Positions 33,801 to 44,874 of a DNA stretch of 64,000 bases are shown one piece after another. How positions within the stretch are numbered: the first letter of the stretch is position 1; each line of letters starts with the position of its first letter. Both the position numbers and the translations under genes were made by a program. Location: assembly GCA_027294455.1 (NCBI GenBank), contig JAPULZ010000064.1:1-64000 (forward strand). Reading direction: 5' to 3'. The notes under the pieces were generated by a model. It was not told where the DNA came from and did not search any database. It saw only the letters and a program-made list of their open reading frames with translations. This DNA is from Gemmatimonadota bacterium. GTDB lineage: Bacteria; Gemmatimonadota; Gemmatimonadetes; Gemmatimonadales; GWC2-71-9.

Positions 33801-34572
33801 GGAGTTGCTCGGCCCCGAGCGCGCAGTTGAGCCCGATGCTCAACAACTCCGCGTGTCTAACGGAATTCCAGAACGCCTCCGGTGTCTGTCCCGACAGGGT
33901 GCGACCGCTGGCGTCGGTGATGGTGCCCGAGACCATGACCGGGGTCTGCAGTCCACGTTCGGTGAGGATACCACGAATGGCGAACAAGGCGGCCTTGGCG
34001 TTCAACGTGTCGAACACGGTTTCCACGAGTAACATGTCGGCCCCGCCGTCGAGTAGTCCCCGCGTTTGCTCGGAGTACGCGCCGACGAGTTCGTCGAACG
34101 TGACGTTGCGAAAACTGGGATCGTTCACATCGGGCGACATGGACGACGTGCGGTTGGTGGGGCCGAGAATACCTGCGACAAAACGCAGTTTGTCGGGGTG
34201 CCGGGCGGAATAGTCGTCCGCGGCGCGCCTCGCGAGCGCGGCGGACGCCACGTTGATCTCGTAGACATCGTCCTCGACGGCGTAGTCAGCCATGGCGACG
34301 CGGGTGCTGCTGAACGTGTTGGTCTCGAGGATGTCTGATCCGGCGTCAAGGTACGCACGGTGAATCGCCTCGATCACGTCGGGACGGGTCAGGGAAAGGA
34401 GGTCGTTGTTGCCTTTCAACGGACGTTCGTGGTCGGCGTAGCGATCGCCCCGAAAGTCCGCTTCCCCCAGCTCGTATGACTGAATCATCGTGCCCATGGC
34501 GCCGTCGAGCACCAGGATGCGCTCCCGGAGGGCCCGCTCGAGGCTGTCGAGGCGTGGGGGAAGTTCGCTCAT
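30856..34572 (-). CDS. metH: Cobalamin-dependent methionine synthase
   Basis: 1238 residues, the full four-module length. Homocysteine module (about 1-330): [15 protein letters not shown] and zinc Cys in [10 protein letters not shown] and [10 protein letters not shown]. Folate module (about 345-620): [26 protein letters not shown]. Cobalamin module (about 650-890): the lower-ligand His in DVHDIGKN (about 762) and [13 protein letters not shown]. Activation module to the end: the SAM-site PGYPACPDH and [16 protein letters not shown]. It transfers methyl from methyl-folate to homocysteine. GAGAGGT precedes the ATG at 34570-34572. A SAM-II riboswitch and a hairpin lie in its leader. Confidence 0.97.
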   Translation of the reverse strand: MSELPPRLDSLERALRERILVLDGAMGTMIQSYELGEADFRGDRYADHERPLKGNNDLLSLTRPDVIEAIHRAYLDAGSDILETNTFSSTRVAMADYAVEDDVYEINVASAALARRAADDYSARHPDKLRFVAGILGPTNRTSSMSPDVNDPSFRNVTFDELVGAYSEQTRGLLDGGADMLLVETVFDTLNAKAALFAIRGILTERGLQTPVMVSGTITDASGRTLSGQTPEAFWNSVRHAELLSIGLNCALGAEQLRPHLEEIATVADTLVSCHPNAGLPNEFGQYDETPEHMASIVRDFAESGFVNIVGGCCGTTPAHIQAIADAVAHVPPRPVPSVETRCRLSGLEPLNIGPDSLFVNVGERTNVTGSARFAALIKDGDFETALDVARQQVSNGAQIIDVNMDEGLLDSQAAMVKFLHLIAAEPDIGRVPIMIDSSKWDVIEAGLKCVQGKGVVNSISLKEGPEAFKEKARLVRRYGAAVVVMAFDEEGQADTVERKVKICTRAYRILTEDVGFPPEDIVFDPNIFAVATGIEEHNNYAVDFIESSRIIKETLPHVLVSGGVSNVSFSFRGSNPIRDAMHSAFLYHAIHAGMDMGIVNAGSLAVYDDIPTALLAAVEDVLLNRADDATERLTALADQYKGTSKTQERDLAWRKQPVEERLAHALVHGILDYIEEDTEETRRRFERAIQVIEGPLMDGMNIVGDLFGSGKMFLPQVVKSARVMKKSVAYLLPFIDAERVQSGGDEPRSNGKILMATVKGDVHDIGKNIVGVVLQCNNYEVIDLGVMVPSERILQTARDEKVDIIGLSGLITPSLDEMVHVARELERLEFTVPLLIGGATTSKVHTAVKIEGQYHGSTIHVLDASRSVGVVASLLSEERRDSFIQKHRAEYAQMRESYGDRQAKTTMLPIAEARQRRFSIDWHQYAPPKPALLGTKVFTEYPLDELASRIDWTPFFRTWELRGKYPAIFDDPTVGEQARTLFDDANRLLQQIVREKLLTAHAAIGLYPANAVGDDIELYTDETRSEVRTVIRALRQQMQKPPGRPNLCLADFVAPKPSGIADYVGAFVVTAGIGLETLTARFEEELDDYNSILAKALADRLAEALAERMHERVRKEFWGYAADEQLSNDNLVDESYRGIRPAPGYPACPDHTEKHTLFALLDAETAVGAHLTENFAMFPAASVSGWYFAHPEAFYFGLGKIERDQLEDYALRKDMDPREMERWLSPNLAYDPNGARS

Positions 34573-34608
34573 CGGATACCTCTCGGCGCCGGAGCCCCTA
34601 CTGAAAAT

Positions 34609-34634
34609 CCCTCGAACGCCGAAAGCGCCGAGGG
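34609..34634 (-). terminator. Candidate attenuator hairpin in the metH leader
   Basis: CCCTCG...CGAGGG 6-bp arms with an inner CGC/GCG pair and a small loop, between the riboswitch and the metH ribosome binding site. It is followed on the minus strand by ATTTTC, a weak U-tract. It may be the expression platform or simply a spacer hairpin. Confidence 0.5.
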
Positions 34635-34637
34635 AAT

Positions 34638-34691
34638 GGGCTTTTTAGCGCGTTGTTTAACGTGGCCGCAATATGCCGCAACTCACCACGG
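34638..34691 (-). promoter_or_regulatory. SAM-II (metA-type, SAM_alpha) riboswitch before metH
   Basis: On the minus strand the conserved elements of this class occur in order: CGTGGTGA-x-TTG (34690-34679), a short loop, TTGC-x-GCCACG, GTTAAACAA and GCTAAA followed by AAGCCC. CGTGG (34690-34686) pairs with CCACG (34665-34661) as the P1 stem. The H-type pseudoknot would form with the 3' GCTAAA region. SAM binding should lower metH and downstream methyltransferase expression. Confidence 0.85.
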
Positions 34692-34715
34692 AATCAGTTA
34701 TCTGCTACAACCAAT

Positions 34716-35009
34716 CTATTCAGGTGAAGGTGATTGCGCCAGCAGCAGATCGATGACCTCGTCGGCGCGCATGCCCACGATCGCGACACGCTTGTCGCGG
34801 CTCGAGGCGCCCGAGACGAGTTGGACGGCCGAGCGTGGTACGCCGAGGTGCTTCGCCAGGAACCGCGCCAGCTCCCGGTTGGCGGCGCCGTCCACTGGGG
34901 GCGCCTTGACGCGAATCTTGATCGCGTCGCCGTGACGACCGGCGACTTCGGTCTTGGAGGCTCTGGGAACGACATGGAGTCGGACGGCCGGCGGCTTTCC
35001 TGGCTTCAC
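34716..35009 (-). CDS. DUF167 family protein (YggU-like)
   Basis: 97 residues. The family pattern is clear: VRLHVVPRASKTEVAGRHGDAIKIRVKAPPVDGAANREL, then FLAKHLGVPRSAVQLVSGASSRDKRVAI. Function is unknown; the fold is a small alpha/beta domain. No ATG is available: GTG 35007-35009 is the likely start (MKPGKPPAV), with TTG at 35016-35018 as alternative. It follows the YggT gene by 11 bp, the order also seen in many bacteria, so they form an operon. Confidence 0.85.
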   Translation of the reverse strand: MKPGKPPAVRLHVVPRASKTEVAGRHGDAIKIRVKAPPVDGAANRELARFLAKHLGVPRSAVQLVSGASSRDKRVAIVGMRADEVIDLLLAQSPSPE

Positions 35010-35020
35010 TCGCGCCAACG

Positions 35021-35551
35021 CTAGATGAACAGCCCCAACAGGAATTGCAGGAGGATGTATGCCACGAACGGGGTGATGTCGATCATCCCGAACGGCGGGA
35101 TCACCTTGCGCAGCGGCTCGACGATCCAGTCGGTAAGGAAGTAGAACGGGCGCATGAACTTGCTGTACCGGCCGGCCCCCACCCACGAACCGATCACGCG
35201 AACGAGCAACGACCAGGCGACTGCCTGGCCGGCTAGATAGACCACGCCGCGCCAGCCCGTCGTGGCCACCATCACGGCCGAGGTGATCCATGTCGCAACG
35301 CTGATCAACAGGATGCCCCCGGCGACGGTGCCGCCCACCAGCCACCACTCGGCGTGTTGCGGATTCGCGCCCCGCTGGACGAGGTGGCGCTGGATCGGCT
35401 CCAGGAACGGGTCACCGATGCGGCGGATCAAGTTGGCGGCTGGGCCAAATCGGTGTAGCCGATAGGTGCGCACGGCCCAGGATCCGAGGGCGATTGCCCC
35501 TGAGAAAGCAAAGGCGCCGAAAACGGCGTAGCGGAGAATATCGAGAATCAT
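35021..35551 (-). CDS. YggT family membrane protein
   Basis: 176 residues, a duplicated YggT unit. Hydrophobic segments: YAVFGAFAFSGAIALGSWAV, GTVAGGILLISVATWITSAVMVAT, VVYLAGQAVAWSLLVRVIGSWV and DITPFVAYILLQFLLGLFI. Each unit carries the family loop with a conserved Pro-rich segment (RRIGDPFLEPIQR and TDWIVEPLRKVIPPFGMIDITP). Implicated in osmotic or septal membrane functions in other bacteria; the mechanism is unsettled. ATG 35549-35551 lacks a ribosome binding site. It is transcribed with the YggU-like gene. Confidence 0.88.
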   Translation of the reverse strand: MILDILRYAVFGAFAFSGAIALGSWAVRTYRLHRFGPAANLIRRIGDPFLEPIQRHLVQRGANPQHAEWWLVGGTVAGGILLISVATWITSAVMVATTGWRGVVYLAGQAVAWSLLVRVIGSWVGAGRYSKFMRPFYFLTDWIVEPLRKVIPPFGMIDITPFVAYILLQFLLGLFI

Positions 35552-35605
35552 AGTGTCTGTCGGGGCTGTGTATCTAATGAATATACCAGTGCGCTGTCTC
35601 GCTCA

Positions 35606-39133
<3,528 letters not shown>

Positions 39134-39321
39134 GAGATTCTCTCGGGATGGCGCGGCTCGTTGGAAGATAGGGAGGCAGGGAAGGCAAGTCGAGCGGCGG
39201 GTCCACTTTTTGTGACACCGGCGATCCTCGGCTCGCGGTTTCCCGCGGAAACTGGGGGCTTTGGGGCAGGAACAGTTCTTGCGCCCGGGGTATGACAGTC
39301 AACACACTGTGAGAGGTGACG

Positions 39322-39936
39322 ATGTTTTCTCTTCAGGCACGACGATACACCTCGGCCCTCGCCGTCGCGATGGTTGCCATGGGGTGCAGCCGGGGTACGC
39401 AGGTGACGCGGGTCGATCCCGAAACCACCATCGATCTCTCGGGTTTTTGGAACGACACGGATTCGCGCCAGGTTGCCAATACACTGATTGACGACGCGCT
39501 CGATCATCCGTGGGCGCGACGCTTCATGCAGCAGAACGGCGGCGAGCTGCCGGCAGTCATCTTCGGTACGGTGCGCAACAGGACCACGGAACACATCGCC
39601 GTCAACGCGTTCTTGCGTGACATGGAAGCGGCCTTTCTGCGGACGGGTGTGGCCCGCGTGGTCGCCGACCCAGAGCAACGCCAGCAGATTCGCGACGAGC
39701 GCGCCGATCAACAACAGAATGCCTCGCAGGCAACGCGCGCACGCATGCGCAACGAACTGGGTGCCGATTTCATTCTGGTGGGCGAGATCACCTCCATCGA
39801 GGACGTCGAAGGCAACCAAGAGGTCATCTACTATCAGATTGACCTCAATCTCACCGACCTCGAAACCAACGAGCGTGTGTGGATCGGCCAGGAGCGCATC
39901 AAGAAGTTCGTTGAACGCAGCCGGACGCGTCGGTAA
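39322..39936 (+). CDS. LpoB-like penicillin-binding-protein activator lipoprotein
   Basis: 204 residues. A signal peptide with lipobox-like VAMVAMGCS is followed by the LpoB family pattern: TTIDLSGFWNDTDSRQVANTLIDD, PAVIFGTVRNRTTEHIAVNAFLRDMEAAFLRTG and ELGADFILVGEITSIED. LpoB-type outer-membrane lipoproteins activate class A penicillin-binding proteins. ATG 39322 is chosen because GAGAGGTG (39311-39318) is an ideal ribosome binding site. An in-frame GTG at 39316 lies inside that site. It forms an operon with the next lipoprotein gene (27-bp gap). Confidence 0.88.
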   Translation: MFSLQARRYTSALAVAMVAMGCSRGTQVTRVDPETTIDLSGFWNDTDSRQVANTLIDDALDHPWARRFMQQNGGELPAVIFGTVRNRTTEHIAVNAFLRDMEAAFLRTGVARVVADPEQRQQIRDERADQQQNASQATRARMRNELGADFILVGEITSIEDVEGNQEVIYYQIDLNLTDLETNERVWIGQERIKKFVERSRTRR

Positions 39937-39963
39937 GACCGACACGTTTCAGTCACCACGGCC

Positions 39964-41565
39964 ATGACTCACAGACGCGTTGTGGGACATGCGATGCTGG
40001 CTTCGCTGTTCCTCGTATCGTTGGGGTGTGCCACGAACCCGGTTCCGGTGGTTCCGCCGGACTCCCCCTTCTACGGCGGCTCGCTGCCGTCGTACGATGC
40101 GTCCTTGCGCCACTATATCACGATACGCGACTCGACGGCGCTGCCGGCGCTGCGCGAGAGTGGTCCGAAGGACGAGCTGATCCGGGAGCTCAATACCGGA
40201 CTGTTTCTGCGACGACTGGGCCGGTTCGAGGAAAGCAACGTGGCGCTCCAGCGAGCGGATCGCTTGGCGGAAGAGCGGTATACCAAGAGTATCTCCCAGA
40301 ATATCGCGGCGTTCCTGGTGAGCGATAATATGCTGGATTACTATCCGTCGGCCGTGGAGTGGTCCATGATCCACTACTACGGCATGATGAACTATCTCCA
40401 GCTGGGAGACGTCGAGAACGCGCTGGTGGCTGCGCGGCGGGCCAATGCAATGGTGCGTCGTTACGCCAACGACAACCCCGGCCGCAGTTTCACCAACCCA
40501 GCGGCCCTGCAGTACCTCGCCGGCATGCTCCAGTGGGGCGCCGGCGAGAGCAACGACGCGATGGTGTCGCTGCGCAGTGCCGTCGCGGCGTACGATGAAT
40601 ACGAGTCGCTCTATGGCGTGGAGCCGCCCCGTCCAGTGCTCGAAGACGTTGTCGACGTCGCGACCGCGTTGGGATTCCATGACGTCGCCGAACGCACCCG
40701 CGCCGCGTACCATCTGGACGAGGCAACCCGCCCACCGCCGGGCACCGGTGAATTACTCGTGGTCATCGAGAACGGTTTCATCGCCCACCGCACGGAGCAG
40801 AAACTGTACATTCCCGTGCTCGCGGAAGAGAAAGATTCCGTAATTCACGGAGATGCGGGATCGGCGCTCCGCGCCGCGTTACGCGTCCTGATCCGGACGG
40901 TCGTGGTAATGACCTACGTGTCCCGGGAAGGCGGGGAATATCCGCGGCACGAAGACGGCGTACTCATCGCCACGGCCGGGTCGGCCGTCGGACTCGAGCT
41001 CATCACGCTGGCCTGGCCGTCGTATCGCCTCGATGCCCGCCGGGCGGGCGATGTCCGCGTGTCCGTGGACGATGGGCGCTCGGTGACGCCGACCCTGATC
41101 CAAGATCTGTCGGCGATCAGCGTGCGGGATTTCGAAGAACAGAAGCCCACCGTCATGGTGCGTATGGTGGCCCGCGGCCTATTGAAAGAGGCGGCGGTGA
41201 CGGCGGCGGAGGCAGCGGGCGAGAGGGCCGGGGGCGAGGTGGGCGGTTTCCTGGCCCGGGTGGGCTTGCGCGCCGCCGTCACCGCCACGGAACGGGCGGA
41301 CACGCGAAGCTGGTCCACGCTGCCCGCGGAGCTCCAGCTTGCGCGTTTTCGCCTGCCGGCGGGCCGACACCGGTTGCGCATCAGCTATGATGGGTGGAAC
41401 GGACGGCGCGAACTCGAGGAATTCGACGTCACGATCGAGACAGGCCGCGTGACGACGCACACAGCCGCGCTCTTGGGTGACGATGTTGGAAGCCGCGACC
41501 GGCTGCGGATCGCCAAACAGGGTGTGAACTATCGGGCGCCGAGTCTCCGCCAGTTCGGGAGCTAG
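39964..41565 (+). CDS. COG3014-like lipoprotein partner of LpoB
   Basis: 533 residues. Lipobox-like VSLGCATNP. The first half is TPR-like helical repeats (LIRELNTGLFLRRLGRFEESNVALQRADRLAEE, MNYLQLGDVENALVAARRANAMV, GMLQWGAGESNDAMVSLRSAVAAYDEYE). The second half starts with ELLVVIENGFIAHRTEQKLYIPV and ends in a beta-rich domain (LPAGRHRLRISYDG). COG3014 proteins are repeatedly found beside LpoB homologues, but their role is not established; envelope or peptidoglycan synthesis is likely by association. ATG 39964 has no strong ribosome binding site. It converges with the VWA gene, 4 bp between stops. Confidence 0.8.
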   Translation: MTHRRVVGHAMLASLFLVSLGCATNPVPVVPPDSPFYGGSLPSYDASLRHYITIRDSTALPALRESGPKDELIRELNTGLFLRRLGRFEESNVALQRADRLAEERYTKSISQNIAAFLVSDNMLDYYPSAVEWSMIHYYGMMNYLQLGDVENALVAARRANAMVRRYANDNPGRSFTNPAALQYLAGMLQWGAGESNDAMVSLRSAVAAYDEYESLYGVEPPRPVLEDVVDVATALGFHDVAERTRAAYHLDEATRPPPGTGELLVVIENGFIAHRTEQKLYIPVLAEEKDSVIHGDAGSALRAALRVLIRTVVVMTYVSREGGEYPRHEDGVLIATAGSAVGLELITLAWPSYRLDARRAGDVRVSVDDGRSVTPTLIQDLSAISVRDFEEQKPTVMVRMVARGLLKEAAVTAAEAAGERAGGEVGGFLARVGLRAAVTATERADTRSWSTLPAELQLARFRLPAGRHRLRISYDGWNGRRELEEFDVTIETGRVTTHTAALLGDDVGSRDRLRIAKQGVNYRAPSLRQFGS

Positions 41566-41569
41566 CGCG

Positions 41570-42865
41570 CTACACCCGCCGCGTCTTGCGGTGCATGAAA
41601 TCCATGAGGATGTACTGGCCCAGCGTCATGGTGTTGGTGAAGTAAGCCTTCCCACGCGAGATCTCGCACACCTTCTTCACGAACTGCACCAGCGAACGCT
41701 CCCGCGCCAGCATGAACATGTTGATCATGATGTTGGAGCGCTTGCAACTGGCGACTTCACGGAACGTCGCTTCGAGAATGCGCGGGTCCAATCCCATCGA
41801 ATTGACGTACACACGGCCGTCCGGCAAGGTCAGGGCCGACGGCTTTCCATCGGTGATCATGATGATCTGGCGCATGTCTTTGCGCTGCGCCAGCAGGATG
41901 CGCCGCGCGAGTTTGAGCCCCTCCGCCGTGTTGGTGTGGTACGGCCCCACCTGGGCGTGAGCGAGCCGCGCGAGCGGGATTTCCTCGGCGGAATCGTGAA
42001 ACAACACCACATGCAGCGAATCGCCCGGAAACTGCGTCCGGATGAGATGGGTGAGCGCCAAGGCCACGCGTTTCGCTGGCGTGAAGCGATCTTCGCCGTA
42101 GAGGATCATGGAGTGGGAGCAATCCAGCATGAGCACGGTGGCCGCGCTCGAGCGATAGTCGGATTGGTGCACCATGAGATCCGGGTAGTCGATATCGATC
42201 GGGAACTTGAGCCCCCCGCGCCGCAGGGCCCTCGACAGGGTGGCGTTGACGTCCAGATTGAGTGTGTCGCCGAATTCGTACGGCTTCGATGCGGCCTCGG
42301 CCTCGACCCCGGTAGCGAGATAGGACGTCTCGTGGCTGCCGAAACTGGATTTGCCGATGCTTCCCAGCAACTGCTTGAGGGCGCGGTACCCGAGGAAGTC
42401 GATTCCCTTGCCCGTGAGGTTGAAGTGCACCTGCTGCGCGGCGGATTGGGCCTGTCCTCCGGGGCCGAACATTTCTTGGTGGCCCTCCGGCATTTGCGAG
42501 CCGGCTTCGGTGGTGAGGTATCCCTCGTCCATGAGCCGCTGAATTATCTGGTCGAGGAGATCGGCCAGCTGTTGCTGGATCTCGCGGTCGCGGTTTTCGT
42601 CGCCCGTGGAGTCGCCGCTCAATACCCGCAGCATTTCGGGGGTGAGCTGGCCTGACTCCACGAGTGCATCCATGATGGCTTGCCGTAACGCGTCCATCGA
42701 CCGGTCGGCGTCGTCATCGCCGAATTCGCCCCAGAAGGGATGGTTGTACGACCCGCCAGCAAACCCCGACTGCAGCAGGAAATCTCCGAGCTGGTCCATC
42801 AACTCTTGCAAGTTGATGGCGTCCGCCAACCCCGGTATGAACTTCGAGTACGTCGTGTAGCGCAT
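41570..42865 (-). CDS. VWA domain protein (CoxE/ChlD-like) with helical N-terminus
   Basis: 431 residues, no signal peptide, so cytoplasmic. The first 200 residues are helical with [24 protein letters not shown] and [24 protein letters not shown]. The von Willebrand A domain (about 235-430) has an intact [15 protein letters not shown], a Thr in [11 protein letters not shown], and ITDGKPSAL. Such proteins pair with MoxR/ChlI-type AAA ATPases in metal insertion or complex remodelling. One is encoded at 44875-46347 on the same strand, though an opposite-strand MFS gene lies between. The ATG at 42863-42865 has TAGATT 7 bp upstream and no ribosome binding site. Confidence 0.85.
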   Translation of the reverse strand: MRYTTYSKFIPGLADAINLQELMDQLGDFLLQSGFAGGSYNHPFWGEFGDDDADRSMDALRQAIMDALVESGQLTPEMLRVLSGDSTGDENRDREIQQQLADLLDQIIQRLMDEGYLTTEAGSQMPEGHQEMFGPGGQAQSAAQQVHFNLTGKGIDFLGYRALKQLLGSIGKSSFGSHETSYLATGVEAEAASKPYEFGDTLNLDVNATLSRALRRGGLKFPIDIDYPDLMVHQSDYRSSAATVLMLDCSHSMILYGEDRFTPAKRVALALTHLIRTQFPGDSLHVVLFHDSAEEIPLARLAHAQVGPYHTNTAEGLKLARRILLAQRKDMRQIIMITDGKPSALTLPDGRVYVNSMGLDPRILEATFREVASCKRSNIMINMFMLARERSLVQFVKKVCEISRGKAYFTNTMTLGQYILMDFMHRKTRRV

Positions 42866-42872
42866 GCGAACC

Positions 42873-42878
42873 AATCTA
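42873..42878 (-). promoter_or_regulatory. -10-like box before the VWA gene
   Basis: Minus strand GGC-TAGATT, 7 bp before the ATG at 42865. It shares the GGC-TA-n-n-T-T form with the boxes at 27009, 28004 and 58244. No -35 was recognised. Confidence 0.5.
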
Positions 42879-42930
42879 GCCGTGTGTCGCGGGAGCGCGA
42901 CCCCACCTTGTTCAAACAGTGGCCTGCCGT

Positions 42931-42936
42931 CATTGT
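42931..42936 (+). promoter_or_regulatory. Weak -35/-10 pair directly before the MFS gene
   Basis: TTGTTC (42908-42913), 17 bp, CATTGT (42931-42936), then 7 bp to ATG 42944. Both hexamers are imperfect; the placement matches the other leaderless-type starts. Confidence 0.35.
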
Positions 42937-42943
42937 TCCCGCA

Positions 42944-44209
42944 ATGCCCGGGACCGATCCGCCACCAACCGCCCCCGACGGCGACCAGGCGTCTGCGCCC
43001 CGGCCGTCGCGATATGGTGCCCTCGGGCACCGAAACTTCCGCCTCTATTTCGCCGGACACCTCACGTCGCTCCTGGGATGGTCGATGCACTCGGTTGCCC
43101 AGCCGTGGCTGGTGCTCCTCCTGACAGGATCCCCATTTTACGTGGGCCTCGTGTCCATGCTCGGTACGCTGCCCATCATGTTCCTCTCGCTCTACGGGGG
43201 GCTGATCGCGGATCGCTTTCCTCGGCAGCGGCTGTTGCTCGTGACGCAGTCCGCGGCCATGGTCATCGCCCTGGGCTTGGCCACCGTCGTGCTGCTCGAC
43301 GTCGTGACCTTGGCGCACGTCATGATCGCCGCGACGTTGCTTGGCGTGACGGCGGCCTTCGACATTCCCGGTAGGCAATCGTTCATTGCCGATTTGGTGG
43401 GCAAGGGGGATCTGATGAGCGCCGTGGCCCTGAACTCGGCGTCGTTCAACGGGTCTCGCGTCGTGGGACCGGGCATCGCCGGCGTATTGATCGGTGTGGT
43501 GGGCGTCGGCGCGTGTTTTCTGATCAACGGGATTTCCTACCTCGCCTTGATCTTTGCACTGCTCGTCATGCGCTTCCGACCCACCGTCGACCGGCCCGAT
43601 CAGGTCGCGCGGCGTTCCACGGTACGCGATGGCCTGGTCTACGTGGCGTCGGACAAACGGATGTTGGTGCTCGTCATGTTGATCGCGATCGCCAGCGTCT
43701 TCGGCTTTCCGTTTTATATCCTGCTACCGGTGATGGCCAGGAACGTCATGGGGTTGGGAGCGGTGGCGTTCGGATGGATGGTGTCGGCGGCCGCGGCGGG
43801 CGCGGTGGTGGCGGCGTTGGGGTTGGCCACGCTGGGGCATCGCATTCCCAAGGGCCGCACGATCAGCCTCGCGGCCCCGGTCTTCGGCCTCCTTGTGGCT
43901 TCGCTCGGGTACGCGCCGTCGTTCGGCGTTCTGATCGTGCTCTTGGTCTTGACCGGGTTCTTTCAGGTGGTGCACACAGCCACCACGAACACGTTGCTCC
44001 AGTTCTTCGCCCGGGACGAACTTCGTGGGCGAGTCATGTCGGTGTACTCGTTGGCGTTCCTCGGGTTGATGCCTTTGGGATCCTTGTTGGCGGGAGCCGT
44101 GGCGAGCCGGTGGAGTCCGGCGGCGTGGTTGTCGGTGTCGGGACTGATTTGTGCGGGGTTGATGTTGGGTGTGCTTCGGTGGGCCCCGGAGATTCGAGCG
44201 ACACGGTGA
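42944..44209 (+). CDS. Major facilitator superfamily transporter (enterobactin-exporter-like MFS_3 type)
   Basis: 421 residues, 11-12 membrane helices. It begins RYGALGHRNFRLYFAGHLTSLLGWSMHSVAQPWLV. The loop 2-3 motif is GGLIADRFPRQRLLLVTQ, and PGRQSFIADLVGKGDLMSAVALNSASFNGSRVVGPGIAG is the helix 4-5 region typical of MFS_3/EntS-like exporters. The second half has FARDELRGRVMSVYSLAFLGLMPLGSLLAG. Substrate unknown. ATG 42944 is preferred to upstream in-frame codons because those would overlap the divergent VWA gene. No ribosome binding site is seen. Confidence 0.88.
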   Translation: MPGTDPPPTAPDGDQASAPRPSRYGALGHRNFRLYFAGHLTSLLGWSMHSVAQPWLVLLLTGSPFYVGLVSMLGTLPIMFLSLYGGLIADRFPRQRLLLVTQSAAMVIALGLATVVLLDVVTLAHVMIAATLLGVTAAFDIPGRQSFIADLVGKGDLMSAVALNSASFNGSRVVGPGIAGVLIGVVGVGACFLINGISYLALIFALLVMRFRPTVDRPDQVARRSTVRDGLVYVASDKRMLVLVMLIAIASVFGFPFYILLPVMARNVMGLGAVAFGWMVSAAAAGAVVAALGLATLGHRIPKGRTISLAAPVFGLLVASLGYAPSFGVLIVLLVLTGFFQVVHTATTNTLLQFFARDELRGRVMSVYSLAFLGLMPLGSLLAGAVASRWSPAAWLSVSGLICAGLMLGVLRWAPEIRATR

Positions 44210-44230
44210 TGACGGCCGGAAACGGCGTGC

Positions 44231-44866
44231 CTAACGATCGCCGAATCGTGCGCGCGCCGATTGCACGATGAGATCGGCCGCCTGGTCGTACGTCAGCAAG
44301 CTGGAATTCACCACCAGGTGGTAATTCGCGGCGTCATTCCAATTCCTCCTGTAATACGTCTCGACGTACGTTTTTCGATCGTGGTCGATGCGATCGACTT
44401 TCCGCTCGGCCTCCTTCGGGGTCAAATCCAGGCGCTCGCAGGCGGCCCGCACCCGGTCGTCGCGCGGCGCCACCACGCGTACATGTAACGCGTCATCCCG
44501 CCGGCCGAGGCAAGCCTGAGCACCGCGACCAACGAGGACGACGTCACCATGCTCGGCGGCCTCGTGAATCACCGCTTCGGTCATGCGCACAAGGTCTTCC
44601 ATCGAGGTGGACGTTCCGATAGAGAGGTCCGCTGCGGTGAGAAAAACTTCGGGAGAAGAGACGGCAAGGGTTTTGGCGAGACGCTCGATCAAGGTCGCGA
44701 CGCGTTCCTCTCGGCGGGCCACCTCCTCGGGGGGCACGCCGACGCGCTCCGCCACACGGTCGACGAATTCGTGGTCAACCAGCGTCCACCCCAGCAGCTC
44801 GGCGACCCGTTCCGCGATCCGGGCACCGCCAGAGGCGAACTGCCGGGAGACGGTAATGACGGCCAA
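44231..44866 (-). CDS. Cytidylate kinase-like family protein
   Basis: 211 residues. P-loop-like start ITVSRQFASGGARIAERVAELLGW, then LVDHEFVDRVAERVG and VVLVGRGAQACLGRRDDALHVRVVAPRDDRV. It ends DHDRKTYVETYYRRNWNDAANYHLVVNSS, as in the Cytidylate_kin2 group. The Gly-rich loop SRQFASGGARI differs from a standard Walker A, so the substrate may not be CMP. It starts with TTG (44864-44866); GAGG formed by the end of the upstream gene serves as ribosome binding site. It is 8 bp from the MoxR-type gene and surely cotranscribed. Confidence 0.82.
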   Translation of the reverse strand: MAVITVSRQFASGGARIAERVAELLGWTLVDHEFVDRVAERVGVPPEEVARREERVATLIERLAKTLAVSSPEVFLTAADLSIGTSTSMEDLVRMTEAVIHEAAEHGDVVLVGRGAQACLGRRDDALHVRVVAPRDDRVRAACERLDLTPKEAERKVDRIDHDRKTYVETYYRRNWNDAANYHLVVNSSLLTYDQAADLIVQSARARFGDR

Positions 44867-44874
44867 AGTGCGCC

